This document shows positions 1-14,200 of a stretch of DNA of 64,000 nt, in pieces; position 1 is the first letter of the stretch; each line of letters begins with the position of its first letter. Position numbers and translations under genes: made by a program. This DNA comes from Haliotis asinina (taxonomy: Eukaryota; Mollusca; Gastropoda; Lepetellida; Haliotidae). The DNA lies in contig NC_090283.1 in NCBI RefSeq assembly GCF_037392515.1, positions 34,860,249 through 34,924,248 of the forward strand. Reading direction: 5' to 3'. The notes beneath the pieces were generated by a model. It ran no database searches. It saw only the letters and a program-made list of their open reading frames with translations, and was not told the origin of the DNA.

Positions 1-3000
1 ACAACGATAAGATACAATCCTCCAATATATCTATGTTCGACATACGAAAGGTGAGCTAGATACTTGCTAATGTCATGTAATTACATGTAGCGTTCTCTAT
101 TATCAGTGGTTGACTGAACTATGCAAGGCATACAGGTCACGAATACATAATCATTATATTGTACCAGCAATACGTATATTGTATAGGAATATATTTGAGA
201 GACATTGTGTAGTTAAAATATGTTTCGACAGTAAAGCATTAGATACAATCTCGCGATGATGAATTACTGTATATGGCCAATGCAGTATTCCAAGACACTA
301 TACTCATGCTGTTGGTGTTACTGTCACAGGATCAGATGGTGACCTTCCACAACCGTTTGGTCGCCATCCCTCAGACAGAGCTGAGTAAATCCGACCTGGT
401 CAACTACAAGATCCTGGATGACATGTTGACCACCTACATCCGGGGCTGGGAGTGGAGACAGTAAGGCGATGTTTTCGGATATAGACACTGCGTGTGGTAT
501 TTTGTCTAGGTTGGTTAATGTAAGTTAAAGTATTCATAGCACCTGACAGACAGTAAATGGACGGCGTACTGTCTGGGATGAACTGGAGCGAGTTAGAATC
601 GTTTTACGTTGTCTCTAGCAATATTCCACGATTATCACAGAGGGACACCAGAACTAGCCTTCACACATTGTACCCATGCGGGAATCGACCGGCCCTAAAA
701 TGAAACGGGAATACATCATGGTATGACAAACTTTTAATATTTAACTAGTCTCGGAGCAGGAGCTGGAACATCGACTGAAACGGACCGGCTATGAGGCGTT
801 TCCTTTTAACCTGGTACGCTCTGCAGATTGAACATTGTAAAGATGTATACGTACATTCTGATTTTCTTGGTTGGTCCTGCCAGAATAGGACGAACACGTC
901 CAAAGTTTACCTAATTCATTTCTTGTTTTAAGTTCGTCTTTGGCTAAAACACTCTTGAAGATGTAGGGAATTATAAATATAGATGTGGGAATTATAGAAT
1001 ATAGATGTCACGAGAAAAGAAAAAACTTATAAAGAAAAATCTCCTCCATCGTTACTCCAACGTTGACATAAGAAAGTGCATGTGTCTCAACCATCACACC
1101 CAAAGACATTTGTACATTTGTGTGTGGCTGTATGGAGTAGTTTTGTAAAATATATAAACTTTCTTTGTAGTACGATACTTGGCTACATGAAGAGGTTTCC
1201 TTGTTTTAATGTCCCAATATGTGGATCTGATGTCTAATTGTTTGATCTGTACATCATATACCAGTAGACTGACATGCACCTACAATGCTTCCAGTTTTCA
1301 GAGTCTCAGTCCTGTCAATTTTCTGGAAGGTCCACAGTCGTATATAGATTCCATGGTCCAGTCTCTGCCCTTCTTCACTCTCGGAGACTTTGAAAACTAC
1401 ATTGTCAGACTCCAGAAGTTTCCTCAGCAGGTAAATATCAGCAAGACTGAAGATACTGGGCATCAAGTAACTTTAGTTTACCTCGTGTGCACTGTCTCAC
1501 GTGGTTTTGATGTTTATTTGTTCTTGGTTTGATATTTACACTGTCTCGCCGTCAGGTGTTTACTTGTTCCGAGTTTGATATTTATACTGTCTCACTTGTT
1601 ACGGGTTTGATGTTTATACTGTCTCGTCGTCAGATGTTTACTTGTTCCGAGTTTGATATTTATACTGTCTCACTTGTTACGGATTTGATGTTTATACTGT
1701 CTCGTCGTCAGATGTTTACTTGTTCCGAGTTTGATATTTATACTGTCTCACTTGTTCTGGGTTTGATATTTATACTGTCTCGTCGTCAGATGTTTACTTG
1801 TTCCGAGTTTGATATTTATACTGTCTCACTTGTTCTGGGTTTGATATTTATACTGTCTCACTGTTAGATGTTTATTTTTTGTATTATCTTCCAGTATGAA
1901 GAGTTCAAAGAACTGATGCTTGAAGCGGTTAGACTGAACAGGACCTATCACTCGCATTCACTGGTTACGTACAATTACCTTATTCATCTTAACGCGTTTA
2001 CATGTTACATCTTAACATTCACTTTATGGTTGTGTGTTAACAAACACATGTATGTATGTATGTATGTATGTATGTATGTATGTATGTATGTATGTATGTA
2101 TGTATGTATGTATGTATGTATGTATGTATGTATGTATGTATGTATGTATGTATGTATGTATGTATGTATGTATGTATGTATGCATGTATGTATGTATGTA
2201 TGTGTAAGCATAATTATGTCAAGAGGTAAAGTTGTGAATGCACTGTAGTACAAATATAGAGAATTCCACAAAAAAATGACAGCACACATTTAGTTTGCAC
2301 AAAGTGTTCAAGGACTAGATGTTATGCCTCTATTACAGAGTCGTGTTAAGGGTCAGTTCGAGAAGTTGCAAGTGGCGGCCAATGAATCACAATTCTTCTG
2401 GCCATTTACGGGCACCTTGGACAATAACACAGACATATCACTGCAGAAGAAGTAAGACATAGTTGCTGCCGCTGACGTCATTTCAACTGAAGCTGTGAAA
2501 TGAAATGAAAAGTATATTTTGCAACTTTAGTGTCACGTCCTGGACATTTCGCAACTGGACAGGTGTACACAGTATGAAGTCTCACATGAACATCCGCACA
2601 CAGTTAGACGTCATTTAACTCACATATGAACTGCCAGCTGGACGTGTATCTATGTATCGCCATAGCTTCTCGATACACCACGACAGTATGCTGTCTATCT
2701 TAGGACACACGAACAACTAACCAGCGCTGGTGTTTGCCGTTTCAGAAACGATCTTCGGGTCCGAGGAGCGGAAGCAGTAACTGGATTACTGCAGGCTCTC
2801 GCTGACCTCTCGCTGTTTATCGAACAGGTGAGATACTGTGAAGTTCTAGATAGAAAGTACTCGAGATCTTCTAATGCCATACCAATCAAACAGTAATGTT
2901 TGAAGAGTCTAGTTATGATGGGCACGACATCATGAGTGCGTTTCACACCCTCACCTTTGTGTGTATGTTCATAACACAGGAGTATATACCCCACACCCGA

Positions 3001-6000
3001 CCAGATATCGGCATCAGCTCTCTGGATGGAGGAGGGGACTTCTACGAGGCTTGCATCAGGTGGTATCTCTCCGTCGACATGACGGCACGAGAGGTCCACG
3101 ACATCGGCCTCCGCGAGGTGGACAGGATCGTCGGCAATATGCAGAAGGTGGGACTCTCTTCATCATTTCCACAGAGTAGATACAGGAAAAACATATGGTA
3201 ATTCGTAGAAACAAATATGGTAATTATATCTGATAATGTACGACGACCATATTTTGGGGTTTAGTGTTATAAGTGCAAAGTGTCATATCGCACATGCCCT
3301 ATTTTATTTGCCAGTGAAGTGTAGTGTGCATTGCCCCATAAAAAAGGTATTGTGTGTACTGATGTGTGTGTTTTCCTTACAATATGATGTCCATAAGTGC
3401 TCTGTGTGTTGTGTGTACTGTCCCATCAACCAGCTTGTCTGCATATATCCGTGTATGTCGTGCGGGCTGTCCTATCAGCTGTGTGTTGATATCAGCTATG
3501 CCATGTGTGCTGTATGAAACGTCTAAGCTTGAACTAGAGTGCATTCTCTGCTAATGTATATCTATGGCTCTACTAACATTAATGTTGTTGTGTTGTTGTC
3601 CAAGCAGATCATGACGAAGCAGGAGTTCGCTGGGACTGTCCGCGAGTATTTCCAGGCCATCATGAATAACACAGACTTCTTCTTCGACACTGCGGTACGT
3701 GCAGTTTCAGTTCCCTTACATGGACAACCGATCACCTTCCGATATACTTACCAAGACCTGTCTCTACAAAGGGTGACCACTTGGTCACGTAGAACAGAAT
3801 TACATGGTCCCCAGTACATACATTTTATATGGTTGCATTAAGAATTCACTCGCTGACGTTAAATGTTTTAAACGGAACAGTTGCTAAACTTTGATAGCTG
3901 GTGTAGCACCTCAAAAGCTACGAACTGTTATCCGGTGCGAAGGAAATTATCTGAAGATTAGTACTTAAAAAAGGCAGTAATCTGGGCTCATTGAATAGTG
4001 TACTTAACGAGTCAAGATTTGCCGTCGTCTTGCAAATAAATGAGATATAATTAGCAGTATCTCGTGAGATTCTAGCTGCTATTAGACATCATACCTTTGA
4101 GTCGTTGGGGTAGAATTGTGGTTAAATGCTGGTTAAAGCCCATCTGCATCTCCGGAGTCGTAATATTACTACAAGTTACAAAACACATACACACATCATA
4201 CATTAAAAGGTTGGATGCGTGTTGTGGCACCAACACTGTCGCAACAAGTAGGATATCTCAAAACAATTCTGTCTTAGTGCTATCCACAGTTTTTCTTATT
4301 ACTCCTCTTAAATCAACAATCTGAACCGGACCCATGAGGACCATACCTGCCGAACTACCACAACTACCTAATTGTGTGTTGTTATAACAGGCAAGGCCGA
4401 TGCTATGATGAATAATTTTATGAAATATGTCCGGCATGGTAAAATGTCTTGGGAACAGGGCGTGAGTGACTCTCAGGCATGGTCAAATGTATTGGGGATA
4501 CAGCGTGAGTGGCTGTCAGGCATGGTAAAATGTCTTGGGGACATGGCGTGAGTAACTGTCAGGTTTATTCATCATCAGATAACCCAGCCAGCTTTCTATG
4601 TAGCATTCCCATTTCCAGGAGGACATCTTAGCGGAATTCCGTCATCAAATATTTGATGTCATAGAACCTACACTTGAAGACTTCTTCGTCAACCTGCCCG
4701 GTCTTCCTCTGGAGTACGTATCACAGTGTATAGTCAGCCTGCCCTGTCTTTCTCAAGAAAGTTTCACATTTTATAATCAGAAAGCCAAACATATGAAACG
4801 CATAAAGCAATTCACACGATGATTTAGATAATGTTTTAATAGTCTTCACATCATAAAAACCGGTATTTTAAGAACTGTCAAAAGTATATATGCAATTTTA
4901 ACCCCCAAATAAGGATTAAATGATGTTTCCTAAATCTACTGATTAAAGCTTGTGGAAATTGTTGGTTAGAACTGTCCCTCTACGATGATTACCTTAAAAC
5001 AGAATTGTATGCATCACGCGATGACGCTCTGTGATTTGACTGTGTCATATTCTTTGGGCGTGGGGCGTTGTGCTCAACATCGATCACTGAATCGCTGGTC
5101 CTTGCTTGAAAGTCCACCTGTAGTGACACAAGAGAAGCATCTTTGCATGTTCACGTTTTCACAGTGCACTCACATTATTGTGTTTCCTTTGATGATTCCG
5201 GTGTAATAGTTTGGGTTCTGGAGCATCTTCCAACCAGCAATGTCTTGAAACTATGCTGAAACATGAAATATAGAAAATATGTCGTCATATCCTTCTAGCT
5301 AGAAAACGTAAGTGGCGACTAACGGGATAGGTTGGTCAGGCTGGCTGACTTGGTTGATACATGTCATCTTATCCCAGTTGCGTAGATCGATGCTCATGCT
5401 TGTGATCACTGGATTGTCTGTTCCGGACTCGATTACTTACAGATCGCTGCCATATGGCTGGAATATTGCTAAGTGCGACGTAAAACTAAACTCACTCACT
5501 CACTCACCTTGAGTGGATTGCCCTTGAAGGAACCTATAAGAGTATCGCAGTTAAACAACAACCATCCCACCCTTCCCTTAAGGCATACACAAGGTGACAT
5601 AAACGATGGCCTTAGACAGGCCATTGAAGTTTTCGGAGGTCAATAAAGGGTACCTTAGGCTTTGTCATGTTTCTTACTGCCGAGGCTATATGATAATGTT
5701 TGCGTCATACCAGGGTGCGGGAGATGCCCAACGACGGCCCAGGTGGCTCCTACTCCACAGGATCTGCTGACGGCTCCAGACCGGGAATATTCTGGGCAAA
5801 CGTGTTACGGCCCCATGAATCGTGAGCTGTCTAACGTGCTTGAGCATGGCGGAAGGACTGTGGAGTGTGTATGCATGTTGTGTGTTAGTGTATGTTTAGT
5901 GTGGTGTGCGTGTGCTTTTTGTATTGACCCTTCATTCTTCCTTTCAATATTCGTAAATGCACAATGAAATGTGATGTCCTGCTGTTTATATGACGTAACT

Positions 6001-8608
6001 CAACTCCTATTACAGCCCCAATCTGACCATGATGGCGCTGTCCATCCATGAGGCCAACCCCGGACATCACCTGCAGGTGAGTGTCACCAAGCTGTTGGAC
6101 AAGGTACACATATCACTCTGTAGATGAAAGTCCAGTGGTTGGTATTCCTCAGGAATCTGTGATTCGCCCAGGTCACTCGCCTGTTTTGTTTTTGTTTTAC
6201 AGTATTCGTATAAATAATCCTCTGTGCTGTGTAATGCAACCTCTACACAAGTTTGCAATATCTCACACCGCCTATAATTTCCGTTTCAGCTTAGCTACTC
6301 CATTACATCCGACACCCCTAACTTCCGCCAAAAGATGGTGTCGTCTGCTTTGTACAAAGTTCCATTTGGTTTCCCCAGATACACATCATATGTTGAGGTA
6401 AAGTTGTGCTCTCATTTCTTAACTACATGAATGGCGTTCTGATATCAATACCGTGATATGACAAGCCTTCTTTTCAATTTCCGTGTTGGTAATTGTTATA
6501 ATGTGGCATTCTTAAATCCAGTTAGTATAAACGTTTGCAAGTAACTGTTGACAGAACGACTTAACCAGTAGTGAAGTGGGTCAAGACCTTTACAAAATGT
6601 TGGTTTTCGATAATAAGATCTCCTTGACACCAACTCACCAAAGCTGATCAGATCCTTTCAGTTACCTATCTCATAAAACAGACCACAATAAAACTGATCT
6701 CACGCTGTCCACTCCAGGGTTGGGCGCTGTATACGGAGTACCTGGGCGAGGAGATGAAGCTGTACAGAAATGACTATGAACTGTACGTAGTACATCATCG
6801 TGTGCATTATCGGAAATGGAACACTTCTCGAAATAATTAGTAAATAGTACAAATTGCAAAAAAAAGATGTGCGAGCATACCAGTAGCCAAAGCTAATTCA
6901 TATTAGAAAAAGTTATATTTGTATATATCCATCCAGATGAAAGATTTTCAGAGGAATGGAATTTTCCCTTAATTTTCCTTCATCATTTGTTTCCTCCTTG
7001 GTTTCATCATTTGCATTTTAATCTTGTAAATCAAATATACCTTACCTTTCATGGCATATAGGCGAAGTAACGAGTTTAAAAAACGCACCTTCGAAGAAAT
7101 ATAGATATTTGGAATAACGAGCTTTGTTTGCAATATCCAAATTGTACTATCAACGTGGTCGCATAAGGCTTTCGTAACCTATCCATGAATGTGTGTAACA
7201 GTATCCAGTTTATTCCCATGTCAGCATGGGACGCTACAGCTCAGAGATATTCCGGGCATGCAGACTGGTAGTGGACACGGGCATCCATGCTTTTAAGTAC
7301 GTACAGGACATCATGACATTCATCGTGCCATGATATCAATAACTTTCTCTGTTTGTATGGAATAAATAACCCATTTCATGTAATATACTATTTTCATTCT
7401 CTCGTTATTTTTATGCAACCCATTGCATTATCACCATCACACATATATAATCAGTAGCCATGTTGACACAGCTGGACACGCGACCAGGCCATTGACTACA
7501 TGTTAAACTACACGGCGGAATCTTATGACAGCATTGCAGTAGAGATTGACCGCTACATCACGTGGCCTGGTCAAGCTCTGTCTTACAAGATCGGGGAGAT
7601 CAAGATCCTGGAGCTACGACGGAAGGCGGAGCAGAAGCTAGGTGATGTGACGATGCATACGTAGCGGATAACTGCAGTTGCAGACATATGTTGAACATTT
7701 ATGTGTAAACATCGGAAACAATGCCATGAAAGTTGAGTAACTAATCACCCATGTCTTGTCAAGACAGGATTATTCAGTGAAGCAGCTCAATTGTAACTGC
7801 ACCATCCCCTGGTGTTAGCGTCACTGTTATGTGTGGACTTGGATTGTGGTGTGGTTTGGTTTTTTGTATTGCGCCGCACTCACCAATATTCCAAATAGTA
7901 AATAGTCAAGTCTGGACCAGACAATCTCATAATCAACAGCATAAGCATCGATCTACGTATTTGGGATACAATAACTAGTTTCAACCAAATCAGCGAACCT
8001 GACCACCCGGTGCGTTTAGTCGCCTCTTTCGACAAGCGTGTGTAGTAGAGGACCAATTCTAACAGCATGTGTGAATGCTTTGAACGTTATATAATTGGTA
8101 AATGCTGGCGGCTCTGTGGTTCCCTGTCGAGACAAACCTTTGGTTGTGTTATAGCACTTCTCTTCTGTTGCCACTACATATCAGCAGGTTACACGTTGGC
8201 AAGTTGTCAACAAGCCCTCCCCTGCATTCTTAGCTGAGGACAGATTCAAAATTTCTGATTTATCAATATTCATACTCTGCCTTGTACTCGACCTTCAGCT
8301 GTGTCCACAGCTGTGTCACTCAACAGAATACCAGACCAGTTGTTCGGTACCCGTCTATCGCCGTCAGCTTTATGTCAGGTTCTGTAATTTCAGGAACCAA
8401 GTTTGACATCCGTGAGTTTCACTCTGTGGTGCTCGAGAGTGGAACTGTGCCCCTGAACGTGCTGGAGGACCTGATCAATGACTGGCTGGACACGTACCCC
8501 GTGACCACCCCCAGACCGGAAACCCCAATATGTGGAGCTTCTTACAATGTACCTATGTACATATCAAGTCTCATATCACTCTACCTGTCGGTCTGCATGT
8601 ACATTTAA
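1..8608 (+). CDS. DUF885-family putative metallopeptidase, copy 1 (5' partial)
   Basis: Exons: <1-50, 330-460, 1295-1430, 1895-1963, 2339-2451, 2746-2827, 2980-3147, 3608-3694, 4619-4713, 5714-5821, 6016-6076, 6290-6397, 6718-6782, 7225-7296, 7472-7641, 8394-8608; about 575 codons are present. All joins keep frame at AG/GT sites. The product shows the family signature [12 protein letters not shown] (exon at 6016), whose His/Glu/His residues resemble a zinc site, and the family's conserved C-terminal part ([48 protein letters not shown]). The family is widespread in bacteria as exported proteins; the substrate in animals is unknown to me. The last 17 residues (MYISSLISLYLSVCMYI) are hydrophobic, which suggests a GPI-anchor signal or a membrane tail. 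The signal-peptide exon expected from the neighbouring copy lies left of the window. The donor after 1963 (GTTACG) is weak but matches the intron position in copy 2. Confidence 0.9.
585..695 (-). mobile_element. SINE family A fragment
   Basis: The segment reads tail-to-head: CTAGCAATATTCCA, then the 'cacagagggacaccag' block, then TTGTACCCATGCGGGAATCGA. It matches the other family A copies at 16138, 17083 and 50180. It is degenerate and truncated, and lies in a DUF885 copy 1 intron. Confidence 0.7.
1548..1866. repeat. 78-bp minisatellite in DUF885 copy 1 intron
   Basis: About four units of 78 bp (TACTTGTTCCGAG recurs at 1561, 1639, 1717 and 1795). The period is a multiple of three, so a 112-residue reading frame stays open across it; that frame is a by-product of the repeat. 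The array ends just before the 1895 exon acceptor. Confidence 0.9.
2048..2203. repeat. (ATGT)n microsatellite
   Basis: About 38 near-perfect ATGT units with one interruption (ATGC near 2181), inside the intron after the 1895-1963 exon. Open frames on both strands (YVCM and HTYI repeats) are artefacts of the repeat. Confidence 0.97.
4433..4562. repeat. 43-bp tandem repeat, three copies
   Basis: GGCATGGTAAAATGT-type units begin at 4433, 4476 and 4519 with some divergence. The repeat is intronic, about 60 bp upstream of the exon starting at 4619. Confidence 0.8.
5305..5508 (+). mobile_element. SINE family B copy
   Basis: It contains the family B blocks in order: GCGACTAACGGGATAGG, the 'ggtcaggctggctgacttgg' block, TCACTGGATTGTCTG, GGAATATTGCTAAGTGCGAC, and an ACTCACTCACTCAC tail. 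Compared with the copy at 27553, the 5' end is truncated. It lies in a DUF885 copy 1 intron. Confidence 0.8.
7850..8068 (-). mobile_element. SINE family B copy (reverse)
   Basis: The reversed tail (GCGCCGCACTCACCAATATTCC) comes first, then GACCAGACAATC and GACCACCCGGTGCGTTTAGT, matching the reverse complement of the family B copy at 27553. It lies in the last intron of DUF885 copy 1. Confidence 0.78.
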
Positions 8609-10400
8609 ATAGCGTTAGGTTCCGATATACAATCAGTAATTATTCATCGTGTGCTATTATTACTTTTGGTCACATTTCAAAGTAATGTTTACTGTGTGGT
8701 GGATGTATGAATTTGTTCGTACGCTTGTAGCTGCCCTTTGGGGATACCTTAGGGGATAATGTTCAGATGTATAGTGACCTCTTTAATCGATATTCTCTAA
8801 TTATATACTGTGGGTGCATGTGCCTCTCACCATGGTAGGCTTGTGTTATATATATGCATATATGCATTATGTTCTGTAAACCTGTTGTATATCATGATCT
8901 TTCAGATGTGTAAATTGATAAATTATCAACGTGTTTGCTACATAGCCGAGAGTGATGTACAGTACTGTGTACAGCTGTAAAATTTGTACTTCTGTAAAAT
9001 TTGAACGTTCTTTTTGTAAATGGTTGCTTTTAATAAATAAATAAATAAATAAATGGTATATCGAGAGGGATGTATACTGACTGTTCCGACTACAGATACC
9101 GGAGAATTAACCACGGTTCTCACGATGAATGTGACGACAGGCGAATTTCGCTAGATGTGTAGATAATAGTATACACATTGCCATACAGAAAGTTGTCATA
9201 TGTAACTCATGTTATAGTTGTGATTTCATTTTCTCAGCAAAGTACATCAGAATCCTAAAAGGCCATTCTGTTGTTTAGACAGTGGTTCAGAATATTTACA
9301 GACTTTAGGTGTGTTCTTCACCTTCTTTCGTGTCCTTTATCTTTGCCACTTCAAGAGATGCATAAATTTGGGACATAAGCTGTGTCCATGAAATGTACTC
9401 GACACCCTGTGCTACCTGCTGAACTTAAACGTGTCAACATCGTAAATTTCATGCAACAGTTATTATATCTATAGGGAGAACTATCAAGGCATTCCTGGAC
9501 ATTTCTGCTTGGCGAACTACCAAGGTTGTCTCAACAATGATCTAGTAAAGCATCTTGTTTGTCAGCAGTACTTCATCTGTGACTTATATATGTGGACGGT
9601 TTTATTTGGAGGCCCATGTATCTTCATGAAGTAGATCATATCCATGCAGGCCCTCATGAGGTTTATTCTTCTTAGAGCTCTCCAACTGCCGTAATGCTCA
9701 CAGCTCGGATTCAGCTTGCCCTAGACACTGAAGACCTCAAATTAACATGTCAAGCTGGTCCTCACACTAGGTTTACTTTACACAAGTCAGATGCTGCAAG
9801 CATGAATCTGTACACAAACAAGTACATGGCAGATAAATAATGTATTACCTTCACTGACGTAGTTGTACTGGAGAGCATGTGCTGTCGTGCGGAAAGTTCC
9901 CTGAGATTAGTAGAGCTTCATTTTAAACGTCTGCTCATTCCGAACATACAAAGCAGAGACGTTCAAAGCAGTTGCTAACATTCTTGATTCAAAAATAGTG
10001 TTGATACGTACTGAACATGTTATGTTTACCCCGAATACGTGGATCCATAACACATCAAGAGACACAGGAAAAAGGCGACTTGTCATAAAATCAGATCATT
10101 AAAAAGTTGATTTTATCATTTCTCTCCATACAAAGTCTGCTTGATACTTGATCATGTTTCTGTAGATCAGGCGTGAAAATGTATTGGAAGACAAAGTTTA
10201 TCGGGTGAGGGGAAACCTACCTCCACGCACTCAAACCATTTTGAAAATCGAACACTTCACCCGGTGCGCTGGCCCGCTATCAGCCTCTCAGCGAATGAAT
10301 GAATATTTCATAAACGAACATAAAAACTATTCCTGTGCGTATGTTTACACACATTGATCTGTAAATCAACTGTATCATCTGTTGGGAAGAGCCCTTGACT
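8609..10400. other. 3' UTR of copy 1 and intergenic spacer
   Basis: No conserved coding stretch or known repeat was recognised apart from the AAAT tract at 9032. The spacer between the tandem DUF885 genes is AT-rich and ordinary in look. Confidence 0.6.
9032..9054 (+). terminator. Probable poly(A) signal of DUF885 copy 1, within an (AAAT)n tract
   Basis: AATAAATAAATAAATAAA lies about 420 bp after the stop codon and is the first AATAAA cluster I see on this strand. It doubles as a short AAAT microsatellite. The exact cleavage site cannot be read from sequence alone. Confidence 0.5.
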
Positions 10401-10513
10401 GAGTTTGCATGTGACAGCGTTGATTGGTGAGAGTTATTCGTCAGAGCACAAGTTTGTCACACCAGGCAGGACATCCGAGTTGGTGAGACGTCTGTCAAGA
10501 CCTGTCATCCCAG
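10314..10513 (+). promoter_or_regulatory. Candidate promoter and 5' UTR exon of DUF885 copy 2
   Basis: A good donor (CCCAG|GTAAGACC) ends a possible non-coding exon at 10513. It would splice to the acceptor CATTTCAG at 11210, one base before the ATG. A CATAAAAACT TATA-like box near 10318 could set a start about 30 bp downstream. This is inference from splice and box consensus only. Confidence 0.4.
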
Positions 10514-11211
10514 GTAAGACCAGGATATGTTCACCGCAGTATTCTGTGTTTGGGGTTTACTGATGGCTGCTTTACAAATGTCGCTTCATTGCAGGGCATA
10601 CCTCCATGACAGGGGGGACTTAACAGTCTTACAGTCATCTGGACACCTGTAGTTTGACCTGTTGACACAATCTACTGTTAGCCGTGCCAGGACAGTGTCG
10701 TGCTTATTTTCATCTGCTGGATATCACTGACCGGGGTTTGTCTCGTCCTCATGACATCGTGTCCTGGTTTGCTTTACATGATGACAACAGTCGCTGGGAC
10801 AATTTACAATAAAGCATAAAATATTGTCCTAGCATATCAAAGTAGGCATGGTATTGATCTAACGGTGGATTATGTTAAACTAAGGTCCTTCTAAAAATGT
10901 CAGTTGCAAAATTATGAAAAATATGGAGAACGTAAATATGAAAGTGATTACGCTTGTGAGACAAATGTATTATCAAATTCGTCTGTATCGGGAAAAGAAT
11001 ACCTAGATCTGCATTATGCATCTTCCAGTATGAAGGAATATACATTGGGTGACTCATTACATCTTAAACTGCTGGAGGTGACCTTGAATTAAGTGTAGGG
11101 TGGTGAAGGCGGGGGATGATGATTATTATCATGGGGAAACATATACAATATGAATGATATCCTCTCATATTTGTGTTTGTTATATGTTTCATTGAGTTTC
11201 CACATTTCAGG

Positions 11212-14200
11212 ATGTGGATCCCGCTGTCGATCATACTCTGCGTACTGTCAGGGGCTGACATATGTCGTGGTGGGTACATTGTGGTCCAGGAGGATATACT
11301 AGCAGCGGAGAGCTCTTGGTTGTTATTTATTGTTGATCTGACAAGTATACGATTATGGTCATGTTGCCCTAGTTAATGTCGGGCGAATGGGTCAATCATG
11401 TTTGTAATCCTAGACTGTAAACCTTTCTTTAAGGGAGTGCTTCTAGAGATCTCTCAACGCTGCACAATGAGTTTTTTGCCTGGCGAATGTCGGACAGACC
11501 GGTAACCGCCACCACGAAGGGAATACACAATTATGATGATCAGCTGGAGTCCTTCAATATGTCCATGTTCGCCATCAGAAAGGTAAATTGAAGTAAAAAA
11601 GTAAAATATCTGACAAATAAGTTTTGTAACACGTAAATGTTTTAAAGAGAACACTAATCAGGTTTGTTCTTGTCGCATCAGGAGAAGGCAGACTCCTTTC
11701 ACAACCGACTGGTCGCCATCCCACAGACTGACCTGAGTAAGTCGGACTTGGTCAATTACAAGATCCTGGACGACATGCTGACCACCTACATCCGGGGTTG
11801 GGAGTGGAGAGAGTAAGGGGAACAATTTCAGTGAGTGAGCGAGTTACGTTTAACGCCGCTCTGGAAGTATTTCAATCTCGGCGCCTAAGCTTGATCATGG
11901 GAAAAATCCCGATAAAGGCAATATTTTCTCTTCCTTTTACCATGGATCAGGTATTGGCAAATCTAGAGCATAATCAGGAGTTGGGATTTGCACCAACGCT
12001 CACTGTTTTCACGGTCTGGCGATGCAAGTCAGCCTGGTCACCCGCACATCCTGATCAGGGCAGGTACAAATGGCATCATAGGAACACGTATTATGTACCA
12101 GTAAGGTTTGGGATAGCATGTTTCTCCTGAGAACATTGTTAAAGTACCAGTAAGGGTTGGGATAGCATGTTTCTCCTGAGAACATTGTTAAAGTAACCAG
12201 TCACGACCCCTTGATTCCTTCTCAATTATTGCTCAAGGGTTATTTAGAATGGTACTCAAGCCCTGGTATGATTTATTCCAGGGGTAATCAATCTCCGGTA
12301 TACACTATTGCAGATACCAGAACCTGAATCCGGTCACTTTCATGGACGGGATACAAAGGAATCCATCTGCGTTTGTCAATTCCTTACCATTCTTCACTCG
12401 GGGCGACTACGAGAATTATATTGCCAGACTGCAGAAAATGCCAAACCAAGTACTTACAACATCGCCTTGAACAACTCAAGTTTATGAAATTAAGAACTAA
12501 AATGTTATTAATCATTTTGATCTACAGATTAAATGCTAAGTTTAAAGATGACTTGAATACACTTTCTTTTGACTTCAATAGTCACATGTTAATAAAATGA
12601 CTGACACGTACTGCAACCAGTATGGCCTTGTTGCTGTTTCAGTACCAGGAATTCCAAACACTAATGAGGACTGCCATCGAGCTAAACAGGACCTCCCACA
12701 ACCAATCATTGGTACTGATAACAATGTGGTCAGTGAGTGAGAGAGTCACTTAGTGAGTGAGTGGGTGAGTGAGTGAGTCACTTAGTGAGTGAATGGGTGA
12801 GTGAGTGAGTGAGTGGGTGATTCACTTAGTGGGTGAGTGATGGGTGAGTATGAGAAAATGGGTCCAAAGGAATGGTAAATGATTTTAGAGATTCTAATGA
12901 ATAGGCTTCTCACAGTACATTGTCTGCGGATTCGAACCCGGTGCGTGACGTCACTGCATCAAATTATCCAAACATACAAATGAATGCAAGCAGAATGCAT
13001 ATCTTGACAGACTGTATGCCTTTCCAGTTTACAAGAATGAAATGGTAATTTAAGACATGTCTCAACTTCAGATTCGTGTTGAGGAACAGTTCGAGGCCTT
13101 ATTGGGTCAGGCCAATGCGTCAGTATTCTTCACTCCCTTTCTTGGTTCCTTGGACAACGGTACAGTTGATCCGGAAGTCAGGTACGCCCTCCGTTGCCCA
13201 TGACCTTAGGCATACAAGTCCAGTCCAAGATCCGTCGTGGACGCTACAACAGTCACAATAGTTCTGCACCACCACCAGCCATGGACACCACAGTAGTCGC
13301 TTTAGTCTTATACTACCACCAGCCATGGACACCACAGTAGTCACTTTAGCCTTATACTACCACCAGCCATGGACACCACAGTAGTCGCTTTAGCCTTATA
13401 CTACCACCAGCCATGGACTCCACAGTAGTCGCTTTAGCCTTATACTACCACCAGCCATGGACTCCACAGTAGTCGCTTTAGCCTTATACTACCACCAGCC
13501 ATGGACTCCACAGTAGTCACACAAGTCCTGCACCACAAGACATGGACTCCACAGTACTCACACTAGTCCAGCACCACCACCAGACTTAGACACCACAATA
13601 GTCACACTAGTCTTACACCACCACCAGACATAGACACCACAATAGCCACACTAGTCTTGCACCACCACCAGACATGGACTTCACAGTACTCACACTAGTC
13701 CAGCAACACCACCAGACATATACACCACAATAGTCACACCAGTCTTGCACCACCACCAACCATGGACACCACAGTAGTCGCTTTAGCCTTATACTACCAC
13801 CAGCCATGGACTCCACAGTAGTCACACTAGTCCTGCACCACAACAAGACATGGACACCACTGTAGTCACACTAGTCCAGCAACACCACCAGACATGGACA
13901 CCACAATAGTCACACTAGTCATTTTTCCCACAAACTAACCTCATAAGGTTTCACCTTTACAGCATCAAACATTTAAGAAATTTCCTTTGCACTTGGTATC
14001 AACGACTTTGATGCACAGAAAATGTCTAGAAAATGATATTTGCTACTGTCTACTGTTTAGTACAAGTAACCTAAACAAACATGACGTGTTTCCTCCCTCC
14101 GCCAAACATGAATGAGTAGGTTCCTGGTCACAAAACACATCCAGGTATCCAGACATCCATATTATGTATACACACCAATCGCTAATAGACAACACCAGGG

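Noticed and set aside
1529-1867. 112-codon frame with 26-residue repeats
   Set aside because: Intronic 78-bp satellite between two DUF885 exons.
12725-12845. A CRISPR-like or telomeric repeat
   Set aside because: Units are short, degenerate GTGAGT variants without spacers, in an animal intron.
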